Source of the DNA: Hevea brasiliensis
Taxonomy: Eukaryota; Streptophyta; Magnoliopsida; Malpighiales; Euphorbiaceae
Length of the DNA: 64,000 nucleotides
Assembly: GCF_030052815.1 (NCBI RefSeq)
Contig: NC_079507.1
Location: 67,349,144-67,413,143 of the forward strand
Reading direction: 5' to 3'
In this document: positions 12,104 through 24,222 of the stretch, piece by piece
How positions within the stretch are numbered: the stretch's first letter is position 1
Layout of the letters: each line of letters begins with the position of its first letter
Notes under the pieces: generated by a model
Told to the model about the DNA's origin: nothing
Databases searched by the model: none
The model's input: the letters and a program-made list of their open reading frames with translations, nothing else
Made by a program: the position numbers and the translations under genes

Positions 12104-14026
12104 TTAAAACATTTGTTTCTTTGGTGCGATTTGGATGGGCAATCCTTTAGTTGAAGCTGGCATTGGATCCCTACTGAAGCAGTCATCAGAAGACAACTTC
12201 CATGTAAATTGAGTGACCAGATAGTGGATTGTAACAAGGGTTTCAATCTTTGCAAACTCGGATCCTGGACATATGCGAGGTCCCCCTCCAAATGGAATGT
12301 AGCAGTAGGGTGGAATTGAAGATGGATTCTCAAATCTGGCTGGATCAAACTTCTGAGGCTCCCGGAATATGCCATCGTCCATTTGAGTCATGCTCGTAAC
12401 CCAGAATATCTGAATCATAGATAGCGAGGGTTATCAGTTTTATGTTTCCAGTTGATCTTCAAAAAAGTACTTAAAAATGCAACAGAAATGAGGGTTTCAC
12501 TTACTTGCCACAATTTAGGAATAATGTATCCATCATTCTCTATATCCTTTACAGCTTGACTAAAGCCACCAAAGATAGGAGGGAACATTCTCATTGTCTC
12601 CATTGCAACTCTCCAAGTGTACTTCATCTTGGTAATGTCTTCCCAGATTAAAGACTCTCCCCTGTGCTTGCCCTTAGCTATCTCTTCTTGTTCTGCAACC
12701 CAATATCGCAAAGCGATACTTATTGTTTTCCTGTTACTAAATGGAACCGAGTTCAAACCAGGACGAGCAACAAAATGTATATTTCAGACACATACGTTGA
12801 AGAACAGCGTTGTAAACAGAAGGATCTTAGCTAAAAGCCTTATCAAGAAAGTGAGCACAACCGCTGAAGTGTCATGTCCAGCAGTCATAACAAGCATACT
12901 ATTGTCCACAATCTCCTCCTCGCTTATTTCTTCAACATCGTTCGGATTGCGACTGCTAAGCATGCAAGTGATGAGATCTTGGTGAGGATTAGAACCCATT
13001 TCCTGGAGTTCCTTCCCCTTTTCACCTATAAGATCCTTCAGCATGTTCCGAACACTCTTGCTTGAGTGGATGCTGCGGGTGTAGCGAGTGAAGGGCAAGT
13101 TAATTGGGATTGACCACATTCCTGCTATCATCTCTTGGAACAAATCCACAAGCTTATCTCTTCTAGCTCCTCTTTCAATTCCAAATAGAAGAGTGCAGAT
13201 TATATTGAATGTGAGTGTCTTCATCAAGGGTAAGACCTATCAGCAATGCAAGAAAAGAAAATTTATTTGAGCTGTCTTCATCAAGGATATAATTTATCTT
13301 GGTTTAATTTTATCCGTGCTTATTGAACTTTATCACTGATTTCTTCATAGTTACTGATATTCTATCATTAAAATCACTTGATTTTTTAATTTTGCTTTTA
13401 ATAGGTCAATTCATTACGGTTGCTCCATAATAAGCTATAGATCAAATATGCAAATCATAGAAATAGCCTCAAGCAATGTAAAAATAAGATTGTGCAGCTA
13501 TCAGCTACATAATCATGTGATTAATTAACTTACAGTGACCTCCTTCTTGCATTGCCAGTACTCATCAATATGCAACCTAACTTCCAGATCCATTTTGCCC
13601 ACATACTGCTTCAGCGATTCAGGCTTCAAAAAGGACATAAGAGCATCCCTGACACGCTTATGATCTCAGCCACTCAATTCCAGCAAGCACCTATCACCCA
13701 ATATAGTCTTAACAGATTCTGTTTGACTGTTGGCCAGAATGCTGCTATCGCTGGCGAACGCAAACTTGTTTGCAGCCTGCCCATATAAGAAAACAGTTGG
13801 CTTGCCAAAAAGACACATCTTTGATATGGGACCAATATTTTTGTATCCTTTTCTCAAGCCATTTTTCTGCAGTATTGCCTCTCATGTTTTGGAGAAGGCT
13901 AAGGCTTTGGCCTATTATGGGAATTCCTAGTGAACCTGGAGGGAGTTTCTTTGATGAACTTATCCTTTTGGTAAGGAGAAGGAAGATGGGAACAAGGAAA
14001 ACAAAGACAGAGAGAAGGGTATTCAT
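12104..14026 (-). pseudogene. CYP716-like cytochrome P450 pseudogene
   Basis: Four exons are recognisable: 14026-13534, 13236-12796, 12692-12505 and 12409-12104. They carry a membrane anchor, the Pro hinge PPGSLGIPIIGQS, helix-I AGHDTSA, K-helix ETMR, FDPARF, and the haem loop FGGGPRICPGSEF. The arrangement fits CYP716-type oxidases (triterpenoid and related hydroxylases). Three lesions are seen. An extra T after the codon for Y in RIQKY shifts frame near 13848. A TGA stop follows ELSG near 13667. A one-base loss near 12820 shifts frame after RLLAK. All splice sites look usable, so the gene died recently. Sequencing error is the alternative, but three independent errors in one gene are unlikely. 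Confidence 0.85.
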
Positions 14027-15010
14027 CCTTTTTTAAGTTTCTTGGGCCTCTTAGTATGTGTGTGTGGCAGATGAAGCTATGCTTATGTAGTATACATTAT
14101 AAGACAGCAAGTGAGATTACAACGGAGAAATCAATAATTTGTTGGTTTTCAAGTTGGAATCTCTTCCTTGGCTTCAAAATGTACCAACCATCAACCAGAT
14201 GACAAAAACAGGAGAAGGTAAAAAAAAAATAGTTAAAGAAGTGAGACGTATGTTCAGCATTCTACAATTCTGTATAAATAAAGATGGGTGGAAATGTTTG
14301 TGGTATTTCCAGACAAGATACCATTTTGCCGTAGTTTGTCGTTTCCTGGGTCCAGCTACAGACTGGAGGTGGCGCTAGCTTTCGCTGGTTCCTCATGAGA
14401 AGAGTACAGAATTTTCTCATAGTAACATATTAATTCTTTTAGAGATTCCTATGCTGAATATTTCCAGAATGCTCGATTCAAGTAGCAGCTCAGAAGAGTG
14501 ATTTTAGAAGGTGAGTTGAGCCTCAACTCAACTTGAAGGGATCTAGAATCCAATTCTAATAACCTTTGTAGTCTCTCCCTTCTATTGGCGCTCATGTATA
14601 CCCTACTTCTAAGGAAAGAGGAGCATAGGATCAAAGAGTTTTTCGTGGAAAATAAAAGAACTGCTATTACCATTACCAATGGGACTGTACATTTCAAAAT
14701 ATCATATTTCACCCAAAGGTTTTCATTCTCCATTTGGCTTTTGCTTGCAGGTCATTTGAAAAAATAAATAGGAAAAGAAAAGAACTATATTAAGCATAAT
14801 GTGGAGAACACCGCAACAAAGGTGAGAACCAGGTTTCTAATTTCTTTTACTCTCAATGGCAAGGAATGTATTGTTTCATACAGAAACTAGTAACGCATAA
14901 CGTGCTGGTACAAATTTGTCCAAGGAATTAAAAGCTCCCAATACAAACATCAGAGTTTCCATATCTCAATACGTATGTCCAAATTAGTGGTATACAAACC
15001 CTCAATGCCA
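14027..15010. other. Spacer between P450 pseudogene and TMEM14 gene
   Basis: No supported gene. It holds the old P450 promoter region and the 3' UTR of the minus-strand gene that ends at 15011. Frames of 60-95 codons on both strands show no family features. Confidence 0.5.
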
Positions 15011-17105
15011 TCACTCAGCCTTGGCTGGAATGTGGTTGCCACCAGTTGCAATTTTGTACACATAGAACGCAGTCATGAGAGCACTGCAAGAAACAACAAA
15101 GGTTAAGTGTAAAGCTGCTCATAAAAATTGAAATGAATGTTTCTACCAACAATGAAAATCACCAACTATTTACATAGCTGTCAGATAAAAAGAGAAAAAT
15201 CTTCAAGGTATTCAAAGATTTTAATCATATGGTTTGCCCGCAACCAAGAAAATTTAGGCAGTGGCATACATGAGAAGAGAAACTGAAAAGCAGTATGAGT
15301 TAATGTGCCACCTGAACTTGTCATAATGTGCCACCTGAACTTGTCATAATGTGCTCTAGTAATCTAGTTGAGCCATCATTTTTAACAGATTTGGTCATGA
15401 AAAGTTCACAAGCAAATAAAAATCACAATAATTAAGACATCAATGTCTCATCCCACTCAAAGCAAGCCTCCCAGAGCTAGTTTGTTTTATGCTTCAAATT
15501 TTACTCATTAACGCTACCCAGCTGTCCATTTCTAAATTTTATCTATTTCTCTTACAACTTTAAATGCTCTAGCCAGCAGCAGTATCTTCAAACTGGTATT
15601 TAAAATCAATGATAAACATCTAACAATTGTTACCAGCACATTGACCGAAACTAGCAGAGAAAAACCAATTCTTATCTAATTGTTACTATATATCATAATA
15701 AGATGATAGATCGTAGGTTTTCTAATGTTGTTGGTCCCTATTTAAGACAACTGACAAAAAGAACATCGCAAACTACATCTGTTTGGCTATCAAAACCCAC
15801 AACATTCCTGTATCTAAGTTGGGTAGCACATCTGGTATGCGAAGGCCAAATTGGCTGGCCAGGAAAGATTTCCCCTTCATTTTGCTTCATTGGTGACTAA
15901 TATTCTGTGGTTTGATAGATGTGATATTTGCACTTAAGGAGATTTCCCTAGCACATTATCAGTCCCTTGTGCAGAAGCTGTGTAATGATATTGTTGTGGA
16001 ATTAACCCACGTCAAGACTCAAGAGGTCTACTATTACTATTCTAGTCATTTTGTCCACCCAGGACATAACATACTGGCTTTCATTTATTAAAGTGGATAT
16101 TGATGCAAAAATAGGTTGCAAGCTAAATAGATTTAAGCCTATCAATGATGACGGGCCAACACTCTCACTCCTTAACAAACACTTCCCCCACACACCAAAC
16201 CAACAACACAAACCACCCCCCCGCCCGCCCCCCCCCGCCCCCAACAACAACACCCCCTAAAAAAGAAAATATTAATAAATAACTGTCTATCTTTTAGTGC
16301 ATAGTCATGAGTTAGCTCAATATGTCTTCCATAAAGTGAGAAACCCATTGCTTTCAAAGTTCAGAGACCTACTCTTAAACAAAGATATGCTGGAACGCAT
16401 GAAATGTTATGCCTATTCAAGTGTGATAGCGGACAATCACCGAGGTGGGTATTTAAAAAGAAGACCTGAACTGTATGGACATAAGAGTATGATTTCTGTT
16501 ACCTTATCCCAGTAATAATACCAGCAGGCATAATCTTGGAGGTTTGCGCATAACGCTGTCCCATGACGAATGTCAGTGCTGCTGCACAAACTGTTCACAG
16601 AGCAAATGAATCAGTACAAAAACAGATTTCGATATGAAATTAAAGGAAGAATTACAGTGAGCACAACATGAGAAGAGAAGTGAAAAAAAAAAAGGCAATG
16701 TAAGCCCCTAGATCCTAAAGCTACTCTTAGCAAATTTCAACCGGCAAAAACTGAAGCTATACAAATTACCCATATAGTTCCAGCAAAGTGTCGTACCTGG
16801 GATCTAAAACCAAGAAACTCAATGCCAGCAAACCAGAAGACTTACCCTAAACCAAGAAAAATACGCATAGAGAAAAAGTGAAAACGTAAGAAAAGATTAA
16901 TAGTACCAGTTTCGATTGCAAAAGCAAGATAGGAGTTCTTTCGCCTCCCAAAAGCCTTGAGACTCAAATATCCAGCTAAGACGAGGAGCAACCCAGTGCC
17001 CACTCCTCCACCCAACGATGCCATGCTCCCCTTCTTGACATACCCGACCAGTCCTCCTACCACCAGAATTAGCCCGTAAGGGATCGTGAAGCAGAAATCG
17101 TGCAT
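15011..17105 (-). CDS. TMEM14/FAX family membrane protein (FAX5/FAX6-like)
   Basis: Exons 17105-16907, 16581-16503 and 15083-15011 join at GT-AG sites to a 116-aa protein. It starts MHDFCFTIPYGLILVVGGLV, continues with a glycine-rich helix (GGGVGTGLLLVLAGYLSLKAF), then AALTFVMGQRYAQTSKIMPA and ISALMTAFYVYKIATGGNHI. This is the TMEM14 fold of four short hydrophobic helices. Plastid FAX1-4 export fatty acids; this short form without a transit peptide resembles FAX5/6, thought to act at the ER or other membranes. An upstream in-frame ATG at 17165 is rejected because family members start at MHDFCF. Intron 2 is long (~1.4 kb). The next gene upstream on this strand is PAP18-like, as in Arabidopsis At3g20510/At3g20500 (recalled). 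Confidence 0.9.
15301..15353 (+). repeat. 23-bp tandem repeat, 2.3 copies
   Basis: TAATGTGCCACCTGAACTTG plus TCA is repeated at 15301, 15324 and, in part, 15347. It lies inside intron 2 of the TMEM14 gene. Confidence 0.85.
16211..16258 (+). repeat. C-rich low-complexity tract
   Basis: A run of C with scattered G and A (CCCCCCGCCCGCCCCCCCCC and flanks) in intron 2 of the TMEM14 gene. On the transcribed (minus) strand this is a G-rich tract. Apparent proline/glycine-rich reading frames here are artefacts. Confidence 0.8.
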
Positions 17106-17336
17106 TTTTCTTTGCTCAAAGTAAACTTGGGTTTCCCGGATCAAACAAAGAAAAAGTCCCTCCACTGCGTATATAGTTTCTATGGCTATGACCAGTTAAT
17201 GAAACTTTCTCAGATGTACCATAGTAGCGCGTGGAATACCGTCGGTCAACTGCTCCCCGAGTCAAAATTCTGTGCTTCGTTTTTGTTTTATTTTTACTTA
17301 CCCTTTGATGATACTAAAATTACAAGTTTGTCACTG

Positions 17337-17388
17337 GTGACGTCGTCGTTTTTGGGACAAACCAGGATATAATGAGTGCCACGTGGCA
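17337..17388. promoter_or_regulatory. bZIP-type sites: TGACGTCG and a 12-bp palindromic G-box
   Basis: TGCCACGTGGCA (17377-17388) is a perfect palindrome containing the G-box/ABRE core CACGTG. TGACGTCG (17337-17344) lies 32 bp away. They sit 230-285 bp upstream of the TMEM14 start codon. Paired ACGT elements are typical of ABA- or light-responsive bZIP targets. Confidence 0.55.
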
Positions 17389-17389
17389 A

Positions 17390-19368
17390 TATTGATTACC
17401 GGAGTGTGCCTGGCACGACATGGTAATGGTAGTAGTTGTTGAATCCTCGGTGTAGCTAAACGGCGACGGATAAGACAATGCCCAATAGAATTTTTCAAGG
17501 TTTAAAAACTTTGATTTTATGCTTGAGGGTTCCAATATGGTTCCAAGCAATTTTGATACAGTTCTAGTGTTAATTTTAATTTTATATATTTTTACCTTTA
17601 AAATTTTCAAATTTTTATATTCATTTTAAAATAGAAAAAAACATTTTTAATTCTAATATAAAAATAACAATAAAAATAATAATAATAACATTAAAATAAT
17701 AATATTAATATTAAAAATATATTTCTTAATGAAAATATTATATTATTTTTTACTTTTTTCTTAATTATATAATTTTTAACTAAAACATACGTATAATTAA
17801 GAATTACAATACTAATTAATGTATTTAGGATTAAAATTATTTTTAAAAGTTAAAAAATAAAAAATAATATTAAATTATATGCTCTTAAAATTAAAGATAA
17901 TTAATATAAAATATAAAAAATATATGTATAAAATTAATTGTTTAGTTCAATTCTTAATAAAAAGTCAGAACTAAACAAAATCAGTAGATCAGTCCCCTTT
18001 GATTGGAGACCCTAGAAACCGTACATAGCCCTAATGCGGTCAAACCATCCCGTCTCTGCCTCTACACTCGGATAAAGAACTCAGGTCTTGAGAACAAGGT
18101 GTGCGCATCCATTCTCCAACACAGTAAAGAGACAAAGCACCCTCTTAATTCTGTTGGGATTGCCAACTGGGACTTAGAAATGTTACTGTGTTTACGGTTC
18201 CCGATGTTAATTTTGGTGCCTAGTTGTTATTTGGTTGCTTGAATACAATTCGAGTTCAAGTTTTGCTGTCCTTTCCTTATACTCGACAGACTGACATAGC
18301 AGGGATTTACATTTTCTGCTTGGATGATAAAGTGTGCTTAGATATTGGTGGATTGACCTGTTGGGTGACATTGTGTTTTCCTGTTGAAAATTTTACAAAA
18401 AACTCTCAATATCCTTGATTGTTTGCATACGCGCATGAATATTATGAATTCTTTTGCCGTCCAATCACTAATGACATTAAGATAGTTGAGATTAGAGTTT
18501 AGCCTTCCGTATGGTAGACATTGATTCTTCATCAGAGAGGAAGACGGGACAGAAATCTGCTGTGGAGTCTGATATTTCCAAAGGATTGTTAATGTACAGT
18601 AGCAACATCCTATCAGCAAACAGTCCTCAACTCTCTAAGCAAAATATTTGATGTGATAATGCAACCAACTTGAATTGGATGTATTTTGTTCTCTTGGCAG
18701 CAATGGTTTGAGTTTTTCTATATAATCACATAAACAATACTTGGAGGCATTTGTCATGAAACGGCGAAAAGGACATCTCTGATGTTAGCTGGTAAATAAC
18801 GTTAGGGGTTAGATACTGGGGCCTGCTAATGCTGGGCAGAACAAGTCCCTGGCGTTGCATGGCTGGGATGGCCCGGGGTGGTTTTTGTTCCCCCAAAATA
18901 GGCATCTTCCCATCCCTTTATCTCCGCTCTTAGCATTTAGCAAGGAATCGGATGGCATTGGCTACCTGTCCTTAAGAGCAAGAAAATCATGTTAAATTGA
19001 CGAATTTGAAACTCATCTTTCGTAACGGACCAAAATGTTTTTCATATAATACAAGTTATAAGTTGCAGTCATTCAATAAAAAACATAAGTTGCTTGTACA
19101 ATACAACAACAGCTGCTATGGTTGAACTTAAGACTATTTCCAGTCAGTCGTACACCGGAGACAGGATAACAGGCATGCACAGACTAGAGTTAAGAGATTG
19201 ATTACCCATTGGGTCTGAGACCAGAATTTGATTGATATTACACATGCAGTCTATCAATTCTAGCATCAACTATTTGATTGACATAACCATGTAAAATATT
19301 TACATTGACCTCCATAGCATCAACACTCATTGAAATCTAGCAACGTGAGAAGTGGAAATGCAACCATT
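17390..19368. other. Intergenic spacer
   Basis: 17500-17970 is AT-rich. 17990-18960 has more balanced composition and short open frames (18003-18242, 18224-18418) that match no family I recognise. The end holds the 3' UTR of the PAP18-like gene. No gene supported. Confidence 0.45.
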
Positions 19369-22300
19369 CTAAGGTCCCATTAGAATCTTCCTTAGTTGTC
19401 TCTTTTCATCTAAGCATCCTGAACTAACCAAAGAGGTTATCCAAACTTGATCAGACCTAACAGGCTCGTCATCATCATTCCTGTGCCAGGTCCAGTACGC
19501 ATGAGTTGAATTCACTAATTTGAGCTCTCCATGACCAAAACTTGCCTCGCGGAAGACTGACCACTCTGGTTGAGGGTTTATGTATCTGTCGGGAAAAGTT
19601 GAAATTATTTAACAATGAAAAGATACATTAGATAAAAGAGAAACAGATCTACTGGTGATGATTACACCCTTGAGTAACATTTTGCAGGAACATAGCTCAC
19701 CCATCCAATCAATAACTTACGTATGTCTAACCTATTCCATTATGTGACACCAAAAATCTCATTGGCATACTGCTTAAGTTGCTCTCTGATTCTTCAATCC
19801 ACATATTTCTTTGAAGTCTATTTATCCGTTTGATCATTGCAAGCCTACACCATCCTATTCAGTTAACATTTGATTTCGTGTATCTAGTATTTTATTAAGA
19901 GACTTAACTGGCTATTAAGCAAAGCTAGTTAATGAACTTAAAACACTTGTAAAAAACAATGAATTGGAGTACGACAGTGTAAGAATAAGAAACAGTCTCA
20001 TCTCCCATCAACTCATTTGAAAAGCATGGTAGGCATGGCCGCATGGGGATTCAGCAAAAAACATAATTTTCAGCTATCTTCCATTCACATTCAAAGGTAA
20101 TCAGACAATTTTCCATTCCATTCATATTAATATTCAGTTGCAAATTCAGTGTCAAGAGTGAGGACATACTTGCGGGCTAAACCTTCTCTGTTTCCTCCAT
20201 CTCCAATGGTTAGATGAACAGCACCACATGGATCCAAGTTTCCATTATTTACACGTTTCTGTCAAACAGACCACCAGATAACATAAGCCAAGACCCGTGA
20301 AATTAACTAGTAGTGAAAGTATAGTACCGTACCGTGCGTTCATAAGCATGCACATGCCCAGCTAGCACTATATCCACACCAGCAGCATAAAGTAATGGCT
20401 CTATAACTGCCATCATCTCATCCCCTTCACCTTGATGAGCATGGTTGCTATTATACCATGGAACATGGACTAGCACAAGTAACCAAGGTGTCTTATTCCG
20501 GTCCAACTTAGTTAGATCAGCCTGTAGATCAAGAAAAATAAGGAAATCCAATAATATGAAAGAGATATTATTTTTCATGAAATTTTGACTCGAGGGAAAA
20601 AAAAAAAAAAAAAAAAAAGACATCCTGACTTTTATGTCCAGGAAAATACAGCTTAACATCTCATGGATTAACGATTAAAGGTTGCACTTCATGATGGAAA
20701 TTAAATATGCACTCTTCATGGCTTATAACTTTCATAGATATCACTCCCAAAATACTATAAATTTTCATATAGTCACAATAGATGAAAAGGCAATATGAGT
20801 GGAGGACAAAAGTGAATTCAGATAACTTCAAAATCTCTACACATTAGCTGACACACATAAGAACACATGCATCCAGACAACAGGTTTAGGCAACCACCCA
20901 GGTGTCAATGACTTTCTTCCTGGATGTCCTCAGGTACCACTAGGAATCAATCAAGGTCAACAGTTACCACAACACTTGTCAATACATAAAAAACCCATTG
21001 AAAATATTAAAATTTCTTATTTCAAAGAAAAAATTATCTCTTTTGATGCATGAGATTTTCTAATTCATTTATTGAACTTATTTTTATTATAAAATTTTTC
21101 AATTTATTGCAGCAAAGAAAATAGAACACAATTGAAAGAAAGAAGAATATTACTAACCTTGAGCCAGTTATATTGTTCTGAATACTCATCATAATCCGTA
21201 AAGGAACCAAGCATAATAACATGGGCCCCTGCAACTTCAAAAGAATAATAAAGATTTGAACTTGAACCACTCTCCTCAAAGGGCATCTTCCATCTAGAAT
21301 TATAGGATTGAAATCCATCCTTAATTATTGGTATACTTTCTTCTTCATGGTTCCCTTCTGTCACCATCCATGGCCTTGAACTAGCAAGTGGCTGGACCAA
21401 TTCTCCAAATGTGTCCCAGCGGTGCTGCATGTAATCTGCATATGAAAGGTCTCCAGGGAGCAGATGCACATCATATTGACATTGATCAATGTGGTCTAGG
21501 GTTGATTTAGTCCATCCAGTTTGGCCTAAATCTCCAGCCACAGCAAAAGTAATTGGCAACTGAGCTGGAGGAGTCTTCAGTTGGAATTCAGGACCTTGTC
21601 CTCCACATCGGTAGAAGTAAACTGTATTGGGTTCCAATGGCCCAATGACAGTGTGGTGTATCTTTCCAGAACTATAAAATAGATAACTATAAGATGTGCT
21701 CTCCCCATGAGACACAGCACTGTATCTTCCAGGTGAAGTTCCATATTCAACAGTTGACAGACAAGATTTATCATCAGTGACCCATGACACTCGAATGTGC
21801 TTGTCTCCAGCCAAAGAGATGTGCACCTGCAGTAGAGATTTTTGTGACACAGAAGCATTTCAAACCAAGTGGCATAACCAGAAAGAACAAAAATTAAGTA
21901 TGTCAGGAAACATCCCTAATTCCTTCCAGCAGATTCCACGAACAATTGATCCCAAAATTGGAGGCAATTAAATCAAATCCCAATTAAAATGCAAAGACGA
22001 TTGATGTAAACACAATAAAAAAAACTTACAGCTTCATCAGTATATAACCAATTATTTGAATGAAGCTAGAAAACTAACAAGTACTCATTTTATTGGCACT
22101 GGAAAAGAAATCCCAGATGAAAAATTGCTGCAAAACAAAATCAGAACCATACATGATGACTCCTTATCGCACAAAGTCAACTCATCAAAAGATGCAAATC
22201 TCACACAAGTTCCAAAATCCTGGTTTGGGAATAACCATTGAAATTAATAAAATTTAAAAGCACAAACACGCACATACACACAAAAGCATCAAAACCAATC

Positions 22301-22590
22301 AAACAGAACCCGAATGTAGAAGAAAAACGCAAAACCCAGATCGTATGACAATAAAAGAAACGATGTAACAGTACTTAAAAAAATATGTGATTATAGTGAA
22401 ATTTGGATAGAGGAATAGAATAATAAAGTAGAAAACAATCGATTAAATTATAAACTACCTGCTGGGGATGAGAAGAAGGCGTCGAACGCCATGGGAAATA
22501 CAAGGTTTTGCGAGGTGGAGGTCTGATGTACTCAGCCGAGACAGTTGAAGAAATCAACAGAAACACCGCTAAGAAAAATTTTGGCTCCAT
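19369..22590 (-). CDS. PAP18: Purple acid phosphatase, PAP18-like
   Basis: Five exons (22590-22459, 21826-21158, 20521-20333, 20258-20170, 19585-19369) join in frame to 431 aa. Residues 1-19 are a signal peptide. The metallophosphoesterase signature is complete: GDLGQT (142-147), GDLSYADY (169-176), GNHEEE (202-207), VHVPWYNSN (285-293) and GHVHAYERT (322-330). These carry the dinuclear Fe-metal ligands. The N-terminal fibronectin-like domain (about 45-130) is present. The enzyme hydrolyses phosphate esters in the secretory path, vacuole or apoplast and is often induced by phosphate starvation. The length fits low-molecular PAPs of the PAP18/20-22 group. The PAP18 assignment rests mainly on the neighbouring TMEM14 gene; PAP22-like is the alternative. 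No lesion seen. Confidence 0.92.
20599..20619 (+). repeat. A20-class homopolymer in PAP18 intron
   Basis: An uninterrupted A run of about 20 within the intron upstream of exon 3 (T run on the transcribed strand). Likely length-polymorphic. Confidence 0.8.
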
Positions 22591-24222
22591 TAGCTCAATT
22601 TCAATAGCTCTAGCAAATCAAGGGACAAGTGAAGATTCATTTTCAAGTAATCTGAGGATTTTCAGGGAGTAAGTTTTAGCTCTAGGTGGCAAATGGAGGT
22701 TGAATGACGGATTCACCCCTTGTTTCTTTGCGCACCAGTGGCTTGGATGTAGGGCATTTTAGTCAACGAGGCATTTTAGTCAACGAGGCATTTTTTGAAG
22801 CAGAAATGTGCGTGAATGCCAGCTTTAATTCCGGTCCTCGTCTCACATAAAAACACACTAATGATTGTCGTTTTTGCTTTATCATTTTTCCCACTGACAG
22901 TGACTGGTCCACCTATTCTATTCGATGCAGGGATATTGAATACATGAGGCTAATCACAGTTAATACACGCGCAAAGGCCAAATGCACTCCTTAATTATCC
23001 TTTTTTTTTTTAATCAAATGATCGATGGAAAAAATTTATTAATTATTCAGTTCATATTATTAAATCAAATTTTTTAAAATAACGATTTAATATTTTTAAT
23101 TATATTAAGTTTTTTTAAACTTAAATTAAATAACTTAATTTGTAAGAATTTTGAATTTTACTTTTAAATATCTTAATTTAATAAAGGATAATTTACTATT
23201 TTATCTTTAAATTTAATTGGTATTATGATTTAATCTTACATTTTAAAAATTAAATAATTTAATCTCTTATTTATATTTTTATCAATATTAGAGATATTTT
23301 TATTTAATATTATCATTAATTTAAATAAAAAAATAAATATATTCTTTAAAATAAATTATTATTTGATATTTAAATTTTTATCAATATTACAATTTAGTTC
23401 ATATATTATATAAATTGAAAGATTTTGTTTTTTAATTTGATAATTGATTAAATTATTAGAATTTTTTTCTTATTAACTTTGTTTTTATTAAATTTTTTTT
23501 GGAATTCTTTTTGTAGAACTAAAATAACTAATTTATTTGATAACAAGTAATTTTAATTGAAAAGAAACATAAGTGAAAAGTTAAATCGTTTAATTTTTAA
23601 AATATAAAAATAAAATTATAATATCAATCAAATCATAGGTGTTAAATAAATTTTTTTTTAATTAATAAATGTTATACTTTTTTAAATTTAAACTAATAAC
23701 AATATTATATGAGAATATCTGTGATTTTGGTAAAAATATAAATAAAAGATTAAATCATTTAAAATATATAAATTAAATTATAATATTAGTTAAAATTCAA
23801 GAATTGAGATAATAATTTTCTTTTTAATAAAATTAAAGGGACCCACTTGACAAAAATCTAAGGGTTGATTTTTTTTTTTTTTTTATGTCGGTGCTATAAA
23901 AGGATGAAATTGAGGTCTCTAAATCACAAATTATGCATATCAAAATCCACGTTGCGTTGGGACCCAGGAAATCCAAGCAACCATTTCACTTGCGCTAAGG
24001 CCTACAACAAAACCCTCTTTACGCCTTACTGCATCAAGCCCAGCCCAATCCTCCGAAACCGTGTCCTTCCTTCCCACGCTATAAATCCATCCTTACCCGA
24101 ACATCTCATTATCTTCATTAAGCTTCACTTGTCTGGAATTGGGAATTATATACCTCCAGTCCCTTCCTCTCCGCTTTTCAATATTTCTAGATCCTGCCCT
24201 CCTCAATTTCGATTACGCTTAT
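22591..24222. other. Bidirectional spacer between PAP18-like and RBP45 genes
   Basis: 22591-22960 is the PAP18-like 5' flank with a short 18-bp direct repeat (GAGGCATTTTAGTCAAC, about 22752-22790). 22960-23870 is extremely AT-rich. 23880-24222 is the GC-richer leader of the RBP45 gene. No extra gene seen. Confidence 0.5.

Noticed and set aside
17106..17165. Upstream in-frame ATG for the TMEM14/FAX protein
   Set aside because: Family members start at MHDFCF, and the extra 20 residues are not typical of the family.
18003..18418. Two overlapping plus-strand frames in the spacer
   Set aside because: No family features, no splice-supported extension, no similarity I recognise.
18830..18960. GC-richer stretch considered as a microRNA precursor
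   Set aside because: I could not find a convincing hairpin or a match to a known mature microRNA.
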